Source: an uncultured Gemmatimonadota bacterium
GTDB lineage: Bacteria; Gemmatimonadota; Gemmatimonadetes; Palauibacterales; Palauibacteraceae
DNA: 46,639 bases
Direction of reading: 5' to 3'
Assembly: GCA_913043255.1 (NCBI GenBank)
Contig: CAJWLK010000013.1
Span: forward strand, 1 to 46,639
The translations under genes were made by a program, and so were the position numbers. How positions within the stretch are numbered: the stretch's first letter is position 1; each line of letters starts with the position of its first letter. Below the pieces are notes generated by a model that worked only from the letters and a program-made list of their open reading frames with translations, was not told the origin of the DNA and did no database searches. Positions 7,838 to 17,410 of this stretch are shown one piece after another.

Positions 7838-8917
7838 TCAGCCATTCACGACCACGGCTTCCCACGTATCGCGGATCGCTTCGGCGAGAGGCTCCACGCC
7901 AAAGCGAACCGGATCAGTAGCAGGAAGCCCCGTCATATTGCGTGCGTGTTCGACTGCGCTTCGGGCCGCTTCTTCGTCCATATCGTACGTCGCACACGAG
8001 ACCCCGATCACTTGACCCTCGACGTCTGGGCAAATCCATGACAGAGTTCTCTCATAACACTCAATCACCTCATCCAGGTCTGGAAGCTTTACCCAATCGT
8101 GATTAGAGCCATAGATATTGGGTCGATTTGGCACCCATGTGAGGATCATGGCCTGCGGAATGGCGCCGTGGAGAAGTCCCAATGTGACACCGGAGTAACC
8201 GGGATGCATGAGAGAACCCTGACCCTCCACTAGTATCACATCGGCACCATTGTCCGCTTCGAGTGTCAACCGCTCGGCAGCGCCTGCAATGAAGTCAGCG
8301 ACAACCGCATCTACAGCGATACCGGAGCCCTCAAGCAGAATTCCGGTTTGTCCCGTGGCCCCAAAACCGGCCTGAAGACCTACTTTCTCAAGCCCACGCT
8401 TTAGCTCGATGGCGGTGGTCATTTTCCCGCTATTACAATCGCTTCCTATTGTCAGCACTCGAAGCGCAGCCGTTTGCTGTGCCTTCCCAGTTGCTACTAC
8501 AAGATCATCGGGCGGCTTTCGGAGATCTACAAGTTGACATCCATGTTCCGCCGCATGACTTGCCAAATCGGGATCTTCCGACAGGAACGTGTGCAACCCA
8601 CTCCAAACATCGAGTCCGGCATGGAGTGCAGCATGTACCATACTGCGCCACTCCTCCGGCAAGGCTCCACCCTGCGGTGCTATGCCAACAAGTAGAGCTT
8701 CGGGCTTGGGCTCAAGTTCCAGCACCTCAGACAGTGTCGCAAAAATCGGAATGTCACCACCGAAACCAAGCGCATCGTTGACCGTTTGTCCCGCAAATCT
8801 AGTGTCAACAACAGATAGCACTCGATCAGGAAGGTAGCGTACAGCAGACGCGGCAGTCTTCGCAGTCACAACTCCAAAGACTCCTTCGGCAAGGATAGTA
8901 AAGGTCGGTGCTTTCAT
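7838..8917 (-). CDS. DUF1611 family protein, DgcN-like
   Basis: A 359-residue cytoplasmic protein with an N-terminal Rossmann-like domain and a C-terminal P-loop-like domain: GSDCNSGKMT at 158-167 resembles Walker A, followed by GATGQTG, VEGQGSLMHPGYSGVT and NRPNIYGSNHDW, all hallmarks of DUF1611. As I recall, studied members are named DgcN and take part in D-glutamate catabolism as an N-acetyltransferase, usually next to the enolase-superfamily gene dgcA. No dgcA homologue is visible here, so the substrate is open. The ATG at 8917 follows an AAGGGGGGG run that can serve as ribosome site. An N-acyl-D-amino-acid deacylase-like gene lies 5 kb away in the same window. Confidence 0.85.
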   Translation of the reverse strand: MKAPTFTILAEGVFGVVTAKTAASAVRYLPDRVLSVVDTRFAGQTVNDALGFGGDIPIFATLSEVLELEPKPEALLVGIAPQGGALPEEWRSMVHAALHAGLDVWSGLHTFLSEDPDLASHAAEHGCQLVDLRKPPDDLVVATGKAQQTAALRVLTIGSDCNSGKMTTAIELKRGLEKVGLQAGFGATGQTGILLEGSGIAVDAVVADFIAGAAERLTLEADNGADVILVEGQGSLMHPGYSGVTLGLLHGAIPQAMILTWVPNRPNIYGSNHDWVKLPDLDEVIECYERTLSWICPDVEGQVIGVSCATYDMDEEAARSAVEHARNMTGLPATDPVRFGVEPLAEAIRDTWEAVVVNG

Positions 8918-9025
8918 ACCCCCCCTTCTTGAGTCATCATCAGTTGAGTTCCTTGGATTGTGCCCCGGTTCAGCTATTGAATGGAATAAGTGACGAGTCT
9001 CGTGCGAGTGCGCAAGCGGACCCTT

Positions 9026-10618
9026 TTAACGCGCGATTGGCGAAGGTCGCGTCTCTCCCGTCAGATAGGTCTCCAACATTAGTAACTGCAAGAGATTCTC
9101 ACCTGGACCACGCACCGCCCGTCGCATTTTGATTTCCTTACCTAACTCCATTCGAGAATCAGTTGCAAGTCCGTATGGGGTCCAGTGTGGGAGTCCTTCC
9201 CCATTCGGGTCACCCGAGGTGGCAAACCGAACCCAGTAGGTCATCATGGCCGTGGAGAGTTGCCAGTCAACATCTTCCAACAGAGTCGGGTCTCCAACCC
9301 CGAATATCCTATCTGTATCGCTACCTTCGAACGTGTTGAAAACGTAGCGCGTCTCAGTCGAATGAGATGCACCCCAGCGCTTCATCTTAGGGTCGGGCGG
9401 CACGCGAGAGAAAAAATAAAGATAGGCGTCAGAGCTAACGTTGGTCATCCAACGAGCTTGGCTACGGGCCGGTACGGTGAGGCCTACATCCGTTTGGTAG
9501 CGGATAAACGCATCGGTAAGATCACCCTCATTAACAGGATCATAGAAGGTAAGTACCTGGTCAGCTCTCGTACCGTATACATCGCGAAAGTACTCTTGGT
9601 ATTCCTCATACGTGGAAGGGAGATGAAAACGCAGACCATCTCCCCACCAAAACGTCGCCTCATGAGCGTTTGAGCCAATAATCATGGGCACATCATGCTG
9701 GTCACCCTTTGCATACATCGCAACCGGATCCTCAGGAATAACCCAACCGTCTACGATGGGATTGGTGTTAAGGACCGACCGGGCCACCATCAGCTGTTCA
9801 AGCGACTTCCCTCGAAGACAAGTCAGTGCGTTGGAAATGTTACAACCAACGGCCTTGGCAATTTCGACCCCGATCTCCTCTCTCGAATTGAGTGTGAAAC
9901 TCACGTCTCGTAGTGCCCCACTGTGACCAATAGCACGGTGGAACAAGCCTTTCGCGAGAGGAGATACCATGAGGGATGAAACGGAACGTCCTCCCGCGGA
10001 TTGGCCGAAGATAGTTACGCGCGTCGGGTCACCTCCGAAGGCCCCAACATTTCGCTGGATCCATTTGAGGGCCTCAATTTGGTCCATGAGTGCATAATTG
10101 CCGGATGAGCCATGCGGCGACTCTCGACTGAGTTCGGGATGGGCAAACGCGCCGAAAAAATGGAGTCGATAATTGATTGTGATGAGTACGACACCGGCTT
10201 GGGCAAAACGAGTTCCATCGTATACCGGGTGACTTCCAGCACCACTGCTAAACCCACCACCATGGATCCATACCATAACGGGCAGTGATGCATGCAATGC
10301 ATCGGCTGGGGTCCACACATTCAAGTAAAGACAATCCTCATTAGTCTCACACGACGGACCAAACTTGGTGGCCGGTCGCACTTCTTCCCAACGTCCTACA
10401 CGCTTTGGTGGGCGCCACCTGAGTGTGCCGACAGGGGGAGTAGCGTAAGGAACCCCTTTGAATACGCTGACTTCCCCCGCTGCGACTGAGGACCCGGAAC
10501 TGAAGCCCGATTCAGTTTTCACAACAGGACCCGTTCCACTTGTCTGGCCAAACAGTGGTTGGGAACTACTGAATGAGATTGCCGCCAAAAAACAAAGCAA
10601 ACTGAGGTTGCTTCTCAC
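9026..10618 (-). CDS. secreted type-B carboxylesterase
   Basis: An exported ester hydrolase of the cholinesterase/para-nitrobenzyl-esterase family. The start chosen is GTG at 10618, with AGGAG 5 bases upstream. It begins a clean signal peptide (SNLSLLCFLAAISF, ending near FGQ). A second GTG at 10648 lacks such a site. In this 530-residue form the oxyanion hole is HGGGF at 119-123, the nucleophile is Ser207 in GQSAGG, and the acid and base are Glu320 (SNAHEATFW) and His419 (GASHSTETRYVF). The catalytic triad is therefore complete. It lies 57 bases downstream of a beta-lactamase-fold hydrolase start-to-stop on the same strand, so co-transcription is likely. Confidence 0.92.
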   Translation of the reverse strand: MRSNLSLLCFLAAISFSSSQPLFGQTSGTGPVVKTESGFSSGSSVAAGEVSVFKGVPYATPPVGTLRWRPPKRVGRWEEVRPATKFGPSCETNEDCLYLNVWTPADALHASLPVMVWIHGGGFSSGAGSHPVYDGTRFAQAGVVLITINYRLHFFGAFAHPELSRESPHGSSGNYALMDQIEALKWIQRNVGAFGGDPTRVTIFGQSAGGRSVSSLMVSPLAKGLFHRAIGHSGALRDVSFTLNSREEIGVEIAKAVGCNISNALTCLRGKSLEQLMVARSVLNTNPIVDGWVIPEDPVAMYAKGDQHDVPMIIGSNAHEATFWWGDGLRFHLPSTYEEYQEYFRDVYGTRADQVLTFYDPVNEGDLTDAFIRYQTDVGLTVPARSQARWMTNVSSDAYLYFFSRVPPDPKMKRWGASHSTETRYVFNTFEGSDTDRIFGVGDPTLLEDVDWQLSTAMMTYWVRFATSGDPNGEGLPHWTPYGLATDSRMELGKEIKMRRAVRGPGENLLQLLMLETYLTGETRPSPIAR

Positions 10619-10675
10619 ATCGGCTCCTATGTTGTCGGCAAGCCTCACCGTTGCTCAGCAAGTCACCATAGTGAA

Positions 10676-11884
10676 TCACGGGTGAAGTGCGAGAGCCTCA
10701 AGAAAAGGTTGTGCTAACTGTTGTGACAATGCATGCCGATCCTCTTGCCAACCACTAATGTTTGATATCAAGGCCACCGACACTCGTTCCTCAGGGTACA
10801 TAATGAGCATCGTCGATCCGCCGACCGAACCTCCTCCATGGCTTACAATATTTCTGCCTCGATCGTCCACCCTTGTACTCCACCCAACCCCGTAACCTGT
10901 TTCTTCCCCAGAAGAGAGCTTTTGTGATGTGAACAGAAGGTCAAGGGTTTCCTGTTCAAAGAACCCTACACGTGAATGGGCATCGGCAAACCGGACTAGG
11001 TCCTCGGCTGTTGAAACAAAACCGCCTCCTGCCCATTTGTAGCTGTTGTCTACGTATGGAGAGTTCACAAGCCGACCATCTTCGCCATAGTCGTAGTAAT
11101 TCGTCCGAAATGTAACGAGGCTATCGGTCCAATCAGCCTGTGTGTGCCAGAGATTGAGTTCTTCGAATACTTGCTCTCGCATGTACTGAAGAAAGGGCCT
11201 GCCCGATGCCCCTTCAATTACGGCGCTGATCAGGTTCCACGCGTAACTCGAATAGGAGTATCCGGTCTCAGGTTCGAACAGGAGTGGATCGTCTTCAAAG
11301 ATGACGAGGCCATCAAGCACAGTCTCATATCGCACGTCGCTGAGATTCTCATCTCGACCCATCGCATCATCGCGGTAGTGTCGAATCCCGGACAAGTGCC
11401 CTCCTAACTGTCGAGTGGTGACTGGCCACCGTTTCTCAGGGAAACTCGGGACATACGTCTGGACCACAGCATCAAGATCAAGTTGATCCAACTCAACTAA
11501 CCGACCGATCGCGGCTGCAGTTATAGACTTAGAGACGCTTCCAACTCGGAACTTGCTGATCGGTGTGACGGGGACCTGACTCTCGACGTTCGCGTAACCG
11601 AGACCCTCGGACCATACAACGTGGCCACCAACTGAAACCGCGACCTGAATACCGGGAAGGCCCTGCTCTCTAAGTGACTTTTCCAAGATCGGTCGGCCCT
11701 GGTTGATCGCCTTCTCAATGTCTGAACGCGACAGCGTATGCGAAGCAAGTGCAGGCACTTGGGCCTTCAGGCCATACGGTCCAAATGCCTGGGCCAACAC
11801 AATGATAAGGACAGAAACGAGGCATGCTGGTCGGGCGAAGGGACTCAAACCGATCGCTGCGTGTTGGACAGTTCTGTACCACAT
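10676..11884 (-). CDS. exported serine hydrolase, beta-lactamase/PBP4* family
   Basis: A class C beta-lactamase-fold hydrolase of 402 residues. The ATG at 11884 has a perfect AAGGAG 6 bases upstream, which rules out the longer frame to 11971. A long hydrophobic segment (about 22-34) followed by LKAQ looks like a signal peptide. Motif 1 is SVSK at 116-119 (Ser116, Lys119), motif 2 is YSS at 211-213, and motif 3 is HGG at 349-351 in place of KTG. This pattern fits esterases or D-aminopeptidases of the family rather than true beta-lactamase. Upstream is a DUF5916 gene on the same strand with 113 bases between. Confidence 0.9.
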   Translation of the reverse strand: MWYRTVQHAAIGLSPFARPACLVSVLIIVLAQAFGPYGLKAQVPALASHTLSRSDIEKAINQGRPILEKSLREQGLPGIQVAVSVGGHVVWSEGLGYANVESQVPVTPISKFRVGSVSKSITAAAIGRLVELDQLDLDAVVQTYVPSFPEKRWPVTTRQLGGHLSGIRHYRDDAMGRDENLSDVRYETVLDGLVIFEDDPLLFEPETGYSYSSYAWNLISAVIEGASGRPFLQYMREQVFEELNLWHTQADWTDSLVTFRTNYYDYGEDGRLVNSPYVDNSYKWAGGGFVSTAEDLVRFADAHSRVGFFEQETLDLLFTSQKLSSGEETGYGVGWSTRVDDRGRNIVSHGGGSVGGSTMLIMYPEERVSVALISNISGWQEDRHALSQQLAQPFLEALALHP

Positions 11885-11911
11885 AAAAAACTCCTTGGCA
11901 TGTGAACAACT

Positions 11912-11930
11912 AACCGTAAAAAGAACGGTT
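11912..11930. promoter_or_regulatory. short inverted repeat upstream of the serine hydrolase
   Basis: AACCGT and ACGGTT are perfect 6-base arms around an A-rich 7-base spacer, 28 bases before the ATG at 11884 in the 113-base gap after the DUF5916 gene. It could be an operator or a weak hairpin; the arms are short enough to occur by chance. Confidence 0.2.
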
Positions 11931-11997
11931 TCAATTAGAAAGCTAGTGCACCTCAATAAGAGGGCAACCACATCTTATCTACTTCGCTTAAACGAGC

Positions 11998-14229
11998 TCA
12001 GAAGCCAATAGATTTTGACAGTTTCAGCGTAAGGACACGTTCGATTGTCTCACCTACCGATGTATTCCCGCGCTCCGTGTAGACTAGGAAAAGATCGCTC
12101 AGAGGCGAATACAAGTAGTTGACGCGCACGTTTGTGACGACCTGATCCGTGGCCGCGTTGTACTGCACAAATGCACTAGCAAAAAGCTTAGTCGAAAATC
12201 CGTAGTCCACTCGAGCTCCGAAAACATCTGCAGAAAACGACGCGTCCGGAAGGTCAATGTCATTGTGGCTAGCGGAGAGATCAAAGGATAGGTGATAGCT
12301 TGGCCTCCACAACAGATCGGCACGAAGAGATGTTTTGTCTCCATTGAAGAAACTGGATCGGGCGATCGCGAACTGTCCGGACAGCGCGCGCCCCGGACTC
12401 AAGCGATAAGACAACTGGGGCCCACCGAAGTCATATGAACCCACCGGAACAATGGCTTCAGGTTTAATAGTGAACGGCGCATCGAGCAGTTCGAACCGAT
12501 CGCCGTACTTGAACGACAATCTGCCACCGTCGATAAAAGTCACATCGAGACCGAAGGCTCTCCTTCGAGTCACCAATTCGGATTCCAGATTGGTTATGTA
12601 ATCTAACTCGATATACGGATTGATCTCTTGAACACTGGGGATATTTGGTCTGGGGTGCAGACCAACAGTCATGTATCCCTGCCTAATGTCTCTGCGTCGG
12701 ACAAACCCTACCGTCGGGTTAAACGTGTCTCCCACATGCCGAAAGAGTGCGGACGCATCCCACATATTATCGCGCCAGCCCACCCACATACGTCCTGCTA
12801 GGTTGTTTCCGTCCAAGTCAGGTGAATGTGTGACTGCCAAGTAAGGGGCAATCAGGAGTCCTGAGAGAGGGCGGAAATTCGCATCGAACCCGAAGCTCCG
12901 ATTGAAGCCGGGATATCCTTCGACTTCGGATCCTGTGGCATCGCGATTGATCACGATGGCGCCTATATCCGAGGTCCCCAATATACCGCGCCGGACGCGA
13001 AGCACTGACAAGTTCTCACCCGGAACCCCGTCAGCCGCCTCCGTTTGAAGGTTAAGGAGCCCAAGCTCAAAGCCTCCAGTTCGACCAGTCAGACGTCCAC
13101 CCCCGAGGATGGGGACCGGTACTCCTGAGCCTCTGAGTCCGACACGACGCGAGTGGAACAATGTGAAATCTTGGAGCGAGACACCCGTCCGATAACTTCG
13201 CTCTGATTGGTCTCCAAACGCGAACGTGCCCGAGTTTTCAACGAAAAAATCACGCTTTTCCGGGAAGAAGAGGGGAAATCTCGTCAGATTCACTTGCTCT
13301 TGATCTACTTCGACTTGAGCGAAGTCGGTTTTATACGTCAAATCAAGCGTAAGGCCGGATGTGACACCTAATTTGAGATCGAGGCCAAGATCTGCCTGGG
13401 TACCGCTCTGACCCGACTCCAACAAGCTGCCTGTTGCATTATTCACGAGAGCGTATGGCTTGATGCGGAAGTTCAATCCCGGCTTAACTCCTCGAAATCC
13501 GGTTAGTGTCCCAGCCTTAGACATCTTGTGAACTTGATCTCGTCGATCCAGTGGAGCCCAAAATGTGTCTTCGTGATTGCGTCGAATCCGGCGGATGACT
13601 TGGAGTCCCCAGACCTGATCCTCCTCGGACGCATTGAAGCGAAGCGTAGAGAACGGAATCTCCATCTCGACGGACCAACCAGAATCATGCGTCACCGCTT
13701 CAACCCGAATGGGTCCTTCCCAGGCCTGATTTTCGGATCGGCTGTCGTCAAAGATCTGGACATCTTTGAGGGCACCCTGTGGATTGACCAGGAACATGAA
13801 ACCGTTCTTACGGTCCAGATACGTGTCGAGTGTCACCCCAACCATATCAGATGAACCGCTATTGAAATCCTGCTTAAGACTGGGCACCACGAGACGATGG
13901 GGTTCGGAGTCGTGGCACAAGATACCGATGAACAGCGCATCTTCAGTATAAGCGAAACGAACAACCGTCTCTTGCGATGCGGGGGCACCGGTATCCGGTC
14001 TAGACTGAACGAACCCCGTTAGCGGCGTGACATCGCTCCAGACTGGTTCGTCCAACTGCCCATCAATTACGAATGTCGCATTCGTTCGCAGTGCCGTAGC
14101 TGAAGGCCGAGGAGCAGTTTCTACATCAATCCGATCAGATTGCTCAACTTCGCGGTTTTGTGCGAATACAATTGTTGGGACAAAAAATGCCGTAAGGACC
14201 CAGACTCGCCACATCGACCTGATCCTCAC
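11998..14229 (-). CDS. DUF5916 outer-membrane protein with CBM9-like N-terminal domain
   Basis: A 743-residue exported protein. The N-terminal signal peptide ends after IVFAQ. Residues about 45-240 form a CBM9-like beta-sandwich starting at FVIDGQLDEPVW. From about 260 to the end is the DUF5916 region: strand-rich, alternating polar and hydrophobic, with the conserved FPLFFPEKRDFFVENSG box, and a terminal Phe as in many outer-membrane barrels. The function of this family is not established. Its GTG start at 14229 overlaps the stop of the deacylase gene by 4 bases (GTGA). An ATG five codons in, with GAGG upstream, is an equally plausible start. A second homologue is at 29217. Confidence 0.85.
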   Translation of the reverse strand: MRIRSMWRVWVLTAFFVPTIVFAQNREVEQSDRIDVETAPRPSATALRTNATFVIDGQLDEPVWSDVTPLTGFVQSRPDTGAPASQETVVRFAYTEDALFIGILCHDSEPHRLVVPSLKQDFNSGSSDMVGVTLDTYLDRKNGFMFLVNPQGALKDVQIFDDSRSENQAWEGPIRVEAVTHDSGWSVEMEIPFSTLRFNASEEDQVWGLQVIRRIRRNHEDTFWAPLDRRDQVHKMSKAGTLTGFRGVKPGLNFRIKPYALVNNATGSLLESGQSGTQADLGLDLKLGVTSGLTLDLTYKTDFAQVEVDQEQVNLTRFPLFFPEKRDFFVENSGTFAFGDQSERSYRTGVSLQDFTLFHSRRVGLRGSGVPVPILGGGRLTGRTGGFELGLLNLQTEAADGVPGENLSVLRVRRGILGTSDIGAIVINRDATGSEVEGYPGFNRSFGFDANFRPLSGLLIAPYLAVTHSPDLDGNNLAGRMWVGWRDNMWDASALFRHVGDTFNPTVGFVRRRDIRQGYMTVGLHPRPNIPSVQEINPYIELDYITNLESELVTRRRAFGLDVTFIDGGRLSFKYGDRFELLDAPFTIKPEAIVPVGSYDFGGPQLSYRLSPGRALSGQFAIARSSFFNGDKTSLRADLLWRPSYHLSFDLSASHNDIDLPDASFSADVFGARVDYGFSTKLFASAFVQYNAATDQVVTNVRVNYLYSPLSDLFLVYTERGNTSVGETIERVLTLKLSKSIGF

Positions 14230-15992
14230 GATCCGCTGCGCTTTAGTAGACGTCCGGGACGAGAATCCGTTAGTTCACCATCATCAATAACCAACTCTCC
14301 ATTCACAAATAAGTAGTCCACACCATCCGAATAGCGCATGGCGTTCCCGAACGTCGCGACATCCGTTAGTCGAGCCGGGTCAAACATCACCAGATCCGCC
14401 ACCATTCCTGGTGCGACAGTTCCGCGATCGTAGAGTCCGAGCCGGTGGGCTGCCAACGAAGTCATACGACGAACTGCTTCTTCGATACTTATCACGCCAT
14501 CCTCTCGGACGTATTTGGCGATCACACGAGGGAAAGCACCAAACGCGCGTGGGTGCGAGCTTACGCTGGTCGCAGGATTCACCGGAGAGGCATCAGTGTC
14601 GATCATGACGAACGGAGATCTTAGAGCTTCCCATTTCTGTTCTTCGTTCATGCTCTTGGGATTAACACTACCGCCGCCGGCTTGGACTATGTCAAAAAAT
14701 GCATCCCACGGATCGAGTTCGAGGAGTTTTGCCGCTTCCGCAACGGAGTGATTGATGACGATGGGATCGACTCCATCAGCAACTTCCACAATCAAAACGT
14801 TGTCCCAATCCATGCCGACATGTTGAAACCAGTTTTCCCACTCAGAATCCGTCTCAACCTCACGTCTAAGCTCAGCACGAACCTCGGGATCCGAAAGTGT
14901 TGAAAGGAAGGCCGCAGTGCCACGCGCGTAGTGGCGCGGGTGGAGGAACGAATTGAGACCGATACCATTCCGGATGTACGGATATATATCTGCCGTGACG
15001 TCAAGATCTGCGGTACGTGCCGAATCAATGAGTGACAGCGCTTGGGTCATGAGCGGCCAATTTCGTTGGCCCGCTGCCTTAAGGTGATAGATATGAACCG
15101 GTACGTTTGCCCTATCCCCGATCGAAATTGCTTCTTGGATGGCATCGAGGACCGAGTGGCTCTCATTCCTCATATGTGTGAAGTAAACACCACCATACTC
15201 TCCTGCAACACTGGCTAGCGCGACCAACTCTTCAGTCGTTGCATATACCGCAGGCGGATAGATAAGTGATGTGGACACGCCCACTGCCCCGTCTTCCATC
15301 CCCTCCCGGACCAACTCTTTCATTCGCTCGAGCTGCTCCGCGGTTGGTTGCACATCTTCCACGCCAAGAACGACGCGTCGCACCTGTGTAAGCCCTACAT
15401 TGTGTACAACATTTATGGGGATTCCGAATCGTTCCAAGATCGAGAAATACTCTGAGTACCTTTCCCAACGAAGCGTGTCACCATTCACAACGGCCGGTCC
15501 GCTTCCTGCCTCATATACTCGATCAGTTGGAATATTCCCATTGCCAGTGGTCTGCGTCTCTTTATTCCGCGGGGCTGGCGACCCTCCCTCTCCCGACAAA
15601 TAGGTCGTAATACCCTGACGCAATTTACTCTCAGCACTGGGCGGGTCCGTGACGAGCACAAAACTCGATTGACCCATCATGTCGATGAAACCTGGCGTGA
15701 CCATACGGTCCTGCGCGTCGATCGTGCGGCGAGCTTCTCTGTCAGCGAGTTGCCCCATAGCTACGATACGGTCGCCACGGATCCCCACATCGCTCCGAAA
15801 CCATGGATTACCGCTACCGTCAACCACCTTTGCATTTACCACCAAAACGTCGAAAGGCAGGGGTGATGCGGGTTGGGAAGAGCTTGTGTTGGAACAGGCG
15901 GTAGCGATTGACCAGACGACAACCGATAAGAGTACCTTAACGGTTGATCCATGTACTCGTTGAATCACAGATTGGTCTAGAAGAATCCCCAT
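14226..15992 (-). CDS. N-acyl-D-amino-acid deacylase-like amidohydrolase, lipoprotein
   Basis: An exported amidohydrolase of the D-aminoacylase group, 588 residues. The ATG at 15992 has GGAGG 6 bases upstream and starts a lipoprotein signal with lipobox ATAC (Cys33). The longer frame to 16118 is rejected. The HxH motif expected after PGFID is absent: residues 101-109 read GFIDMMGQS. GEGG at 134-137 sits where D-aminoacylases carry their cysteine ligand, and His273 (FTHMRNES) and His303 (YHLKAAG) remain, as does a late Asp in MIDTDASP. I recall a widespread subfamily with this DMxGQS signature, so it is probably an active variant. It is translationally coupled to the following DUF5916 gene. 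Confidence 0.85.
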   Translation of the reverse strand: MGILLDQSVIQRVHGSTVKVLLSVVVWSIATACSNTSSSQPASPLPFDVLVVNAKVVDGSGNPWFRSDVGIRGDRIVAMGQLADREARRTIDAQDRMVTPGFIDMMGQSSFVLVTDPPSAESKLRQGITTYLSGEGGSPAPRNKETQTTGNGNIPTDRVYEAGSGPAVVNGDTLRWERYSEYFSILERFGIPINVVHNVGLTQVRRVVLGVEDVQPTAEQLERMKELVREGMEDGAVGVSTSLIYPPAVYATTEELVALASVAGEYGGVYFTHMRNESHSVLDAIQEAISIGDRANVPVHIYHLKAAGQRNWPLMTQALSLIDSARTADLDVTADIYPYIRNGIGLNSFLHPRHYARGTAAFLSTLSDPEVRAELRREVETDSEWENWFQHVGMDWDNVLIVEVADGVDPIVINHSVAEAAKLLELDPWDAFFDIVQAGGGSVNPKSMNEEQKWEALRSPFVMIDTDASPVNPATSVSSHPRAFGAFPRVIAKYVREDGVISIEEAVRRMTSLAAHRLGLYDRGTVAPGMVADLVMFDPARLTDVATFGNAMRYSDGVDYLFVNGELVIDDGELTDSRPGRLLKRSGS

Positions 15993-16181
15993 CAACAACC
16001 TCCAGCTGAATCGATCATTGAGGAAACCTACTGGAAGCCTTCGCTTCAGGCTTAACCTCCATGACCCGGCGTCTAGGACTGACTCCAAGTTGTACTGCCT
16101 TGTGAGTCCATACATCAATACATGGGCACCTTTTCAACCATAGTCTTCCCTTTTCTCATCATTTCTCCCCATGTTGAATTT

Positions 16182-16210
16182 TCGACAACCTCAAGATGGT
16201 AGCGGATAAT
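16182..16210 (+). promoter_or_regulatory. sigma70-type promoter for the M42 peptidase operon
   Basis: TCGACA (16182-16187), a 17-base spacer and GATAAT (16205-16210) each match the consensus at five of six positions. Transcription would begin near 16217, giving a 5' leader of about 20 bases that still contains the GGAG site before the ATG at 16238. It lies in the 245-base region divergent from the deacylase gene. Confidence 0.55.
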
Positions 16211-16237
16211 AGAACAACTCTCGAATGGAGTAGAGTG

Positions 16238-17410
16238 ATGGTGTGGCGTTTGTTCAGCATATTGGCAGTATCCTTGGGCTTAAGCGTGGTCAAACCCAGT
16301 CCAATCGAAGCGCAGAGTTCAAAATCGTCTCTCGCTCTGCTCGAAGAGTTAACAAATGCGCACGGTCCTTCAGGGTTCGAAGGACCGGTCCGCAAGATCA
16401 TGCGACGCGAATGGGCCGGTCTCGTATCCAACCTTGAGACGGATGGGATGGGGAATCTCCTAGGAACTCTTAAGGGCACCGCTGAAGGTCCTCGTGTACT
16501 GCTCATGGCTCACATGGACGAGGTCGGCTTCATAGTCCGCTTCATTGATGACGATGGCTTCATCTACTTCAACCCGGTGGGCGGTTACTTCGACCAAAGC
16601 ATACTGACTCAACAGATGAAGATCATGACACCCAAGGGACCCGTTATCGGTTACACCGGGATGAAATCCGGTCATTCGTTCCAGGGCGACGAACGAAATC
16701 AAATGGTCGAACTGCGTGACGTATTTCTTGATATCGGGGCGCGCAGCCGATTAGAGGCAGAGGATATCTTTGGGATTCGTCCGGGGCTGCCCATCACGTA
16801 CGACGCGGATTTTCGTGATCTGAACGGCACCGGCCGTTATTTAGCGAAGGCATGGGATGACCGTGCCGGGCTCGCAGCTATTACCGAAGTCCTACAGCGA
16901 CTCCAGGATCGATCACACCCCAACACCGTCGTAGTAGCCGCAACCACGCAGGAGGAGATCTCTGGGCGACGTGGGGCATCGGTCGTATATGAGAGCCTGA
17001 AACCCGATATCGTACTCAACCTGGAGATTGGGGTCGCTTCGGATTTTCCGCTTTTAACATCACCCAAAGAAGCGCAGGGTCAACTCGGCGGCGGGCCCTC
17101 ACTCTTCGTTTTCGACGGAAGTATGCTCCCGAATCAGAAGCTTATCGAGTGGATCATGGAAGTTGCCGATAGGAACGGGATTGACTACCAGTTTGAGTCC
17201 GTGAGCGGATATGGAGAAGACGCGTCCGTACTTCAACGATCAGGAAGAGGGATTCCAGCAATCAATCTTGGCATCACCACACGATATGCACACAGTCAAC
17301 TAGGCGTAGTCGAGCTTACCGATTATGAGAAAATGGTGGACCTTCTTCATGTCTTGGTAATGGGACTTACGGAAGAACAAGCTGCGGCAATTCGAGACTT
17401 TGACTCATGA
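16238..17410 (+). CDS. M42 family metallo-aminopeptidase, with signal peptide
   Basis: A dinuclear-metal aminopeptidase of the M42 family (glutamyl aminopeptidase/deblocking type), 390 residues. The start is the ATG at 16238 with GGAG in front. Residues 1-26 form a signal peptide ending near IEAQ, which is unusual because most M42 enzymes are cytoplasmic. Ligands and catalysis: His92 and Asp94 in AHMDEVGF, Asp207 in AWDDRAG, Glu239 and Glu240 in [10 protein letters not shown], and His352 in RYAHSQLG. The usual VDV aspartate ligand appears as Glu263 (LEIGV). Its stop overlaps the start of the threonine aldolase gene by 4 bases (ATGA), so the two are co-translated. Confidence 0.92.
   Translation: MVWRLFSILAVSLGLSVVKPSPIEAQSSKSSLALLEELTNAHGPSGFEGPVRKIMRREWAGLVSNLETDGMGNLLGTLKGTAEGPRVLLMAHMDEVGFIVRFIDDDGFIYFNPVGGYFDQSILTQQMKIMTPKGPVIGYTGMKSGHSFQGDERNQMVELRDVFLDIGARSRLEAEDIFGIRPGLPITYDADFRDLNGTGRYLAKAWDDRAGLAAITEVLQRLQDRSHPNTVVVAATTQEEISGRRGASVVYESLKPDIVLNLEIGVASDFPLLTSPKEAQGQLGGGPSLFVFDGSMLPNQKLIEWIMEVADRNGIDYQFESVSGYGEDASVLQRSGRGIPAINLGITTRYAHSQLGVVELTDYEKMVDLLHVLVMGLTEEQAAAIRDFDS

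Noticed and set aside
9185-9673. 162-codon plus-strand frame
   Set aside because: Antisense to the carboxylesterase, whose catalytic triad is complete.
10676-11884. Calling this an antibiotic-resistance beta-lactamase
   Set aside because: The KTG motif is replaced by HGG and the context is a set of exported esterases and peptidases.
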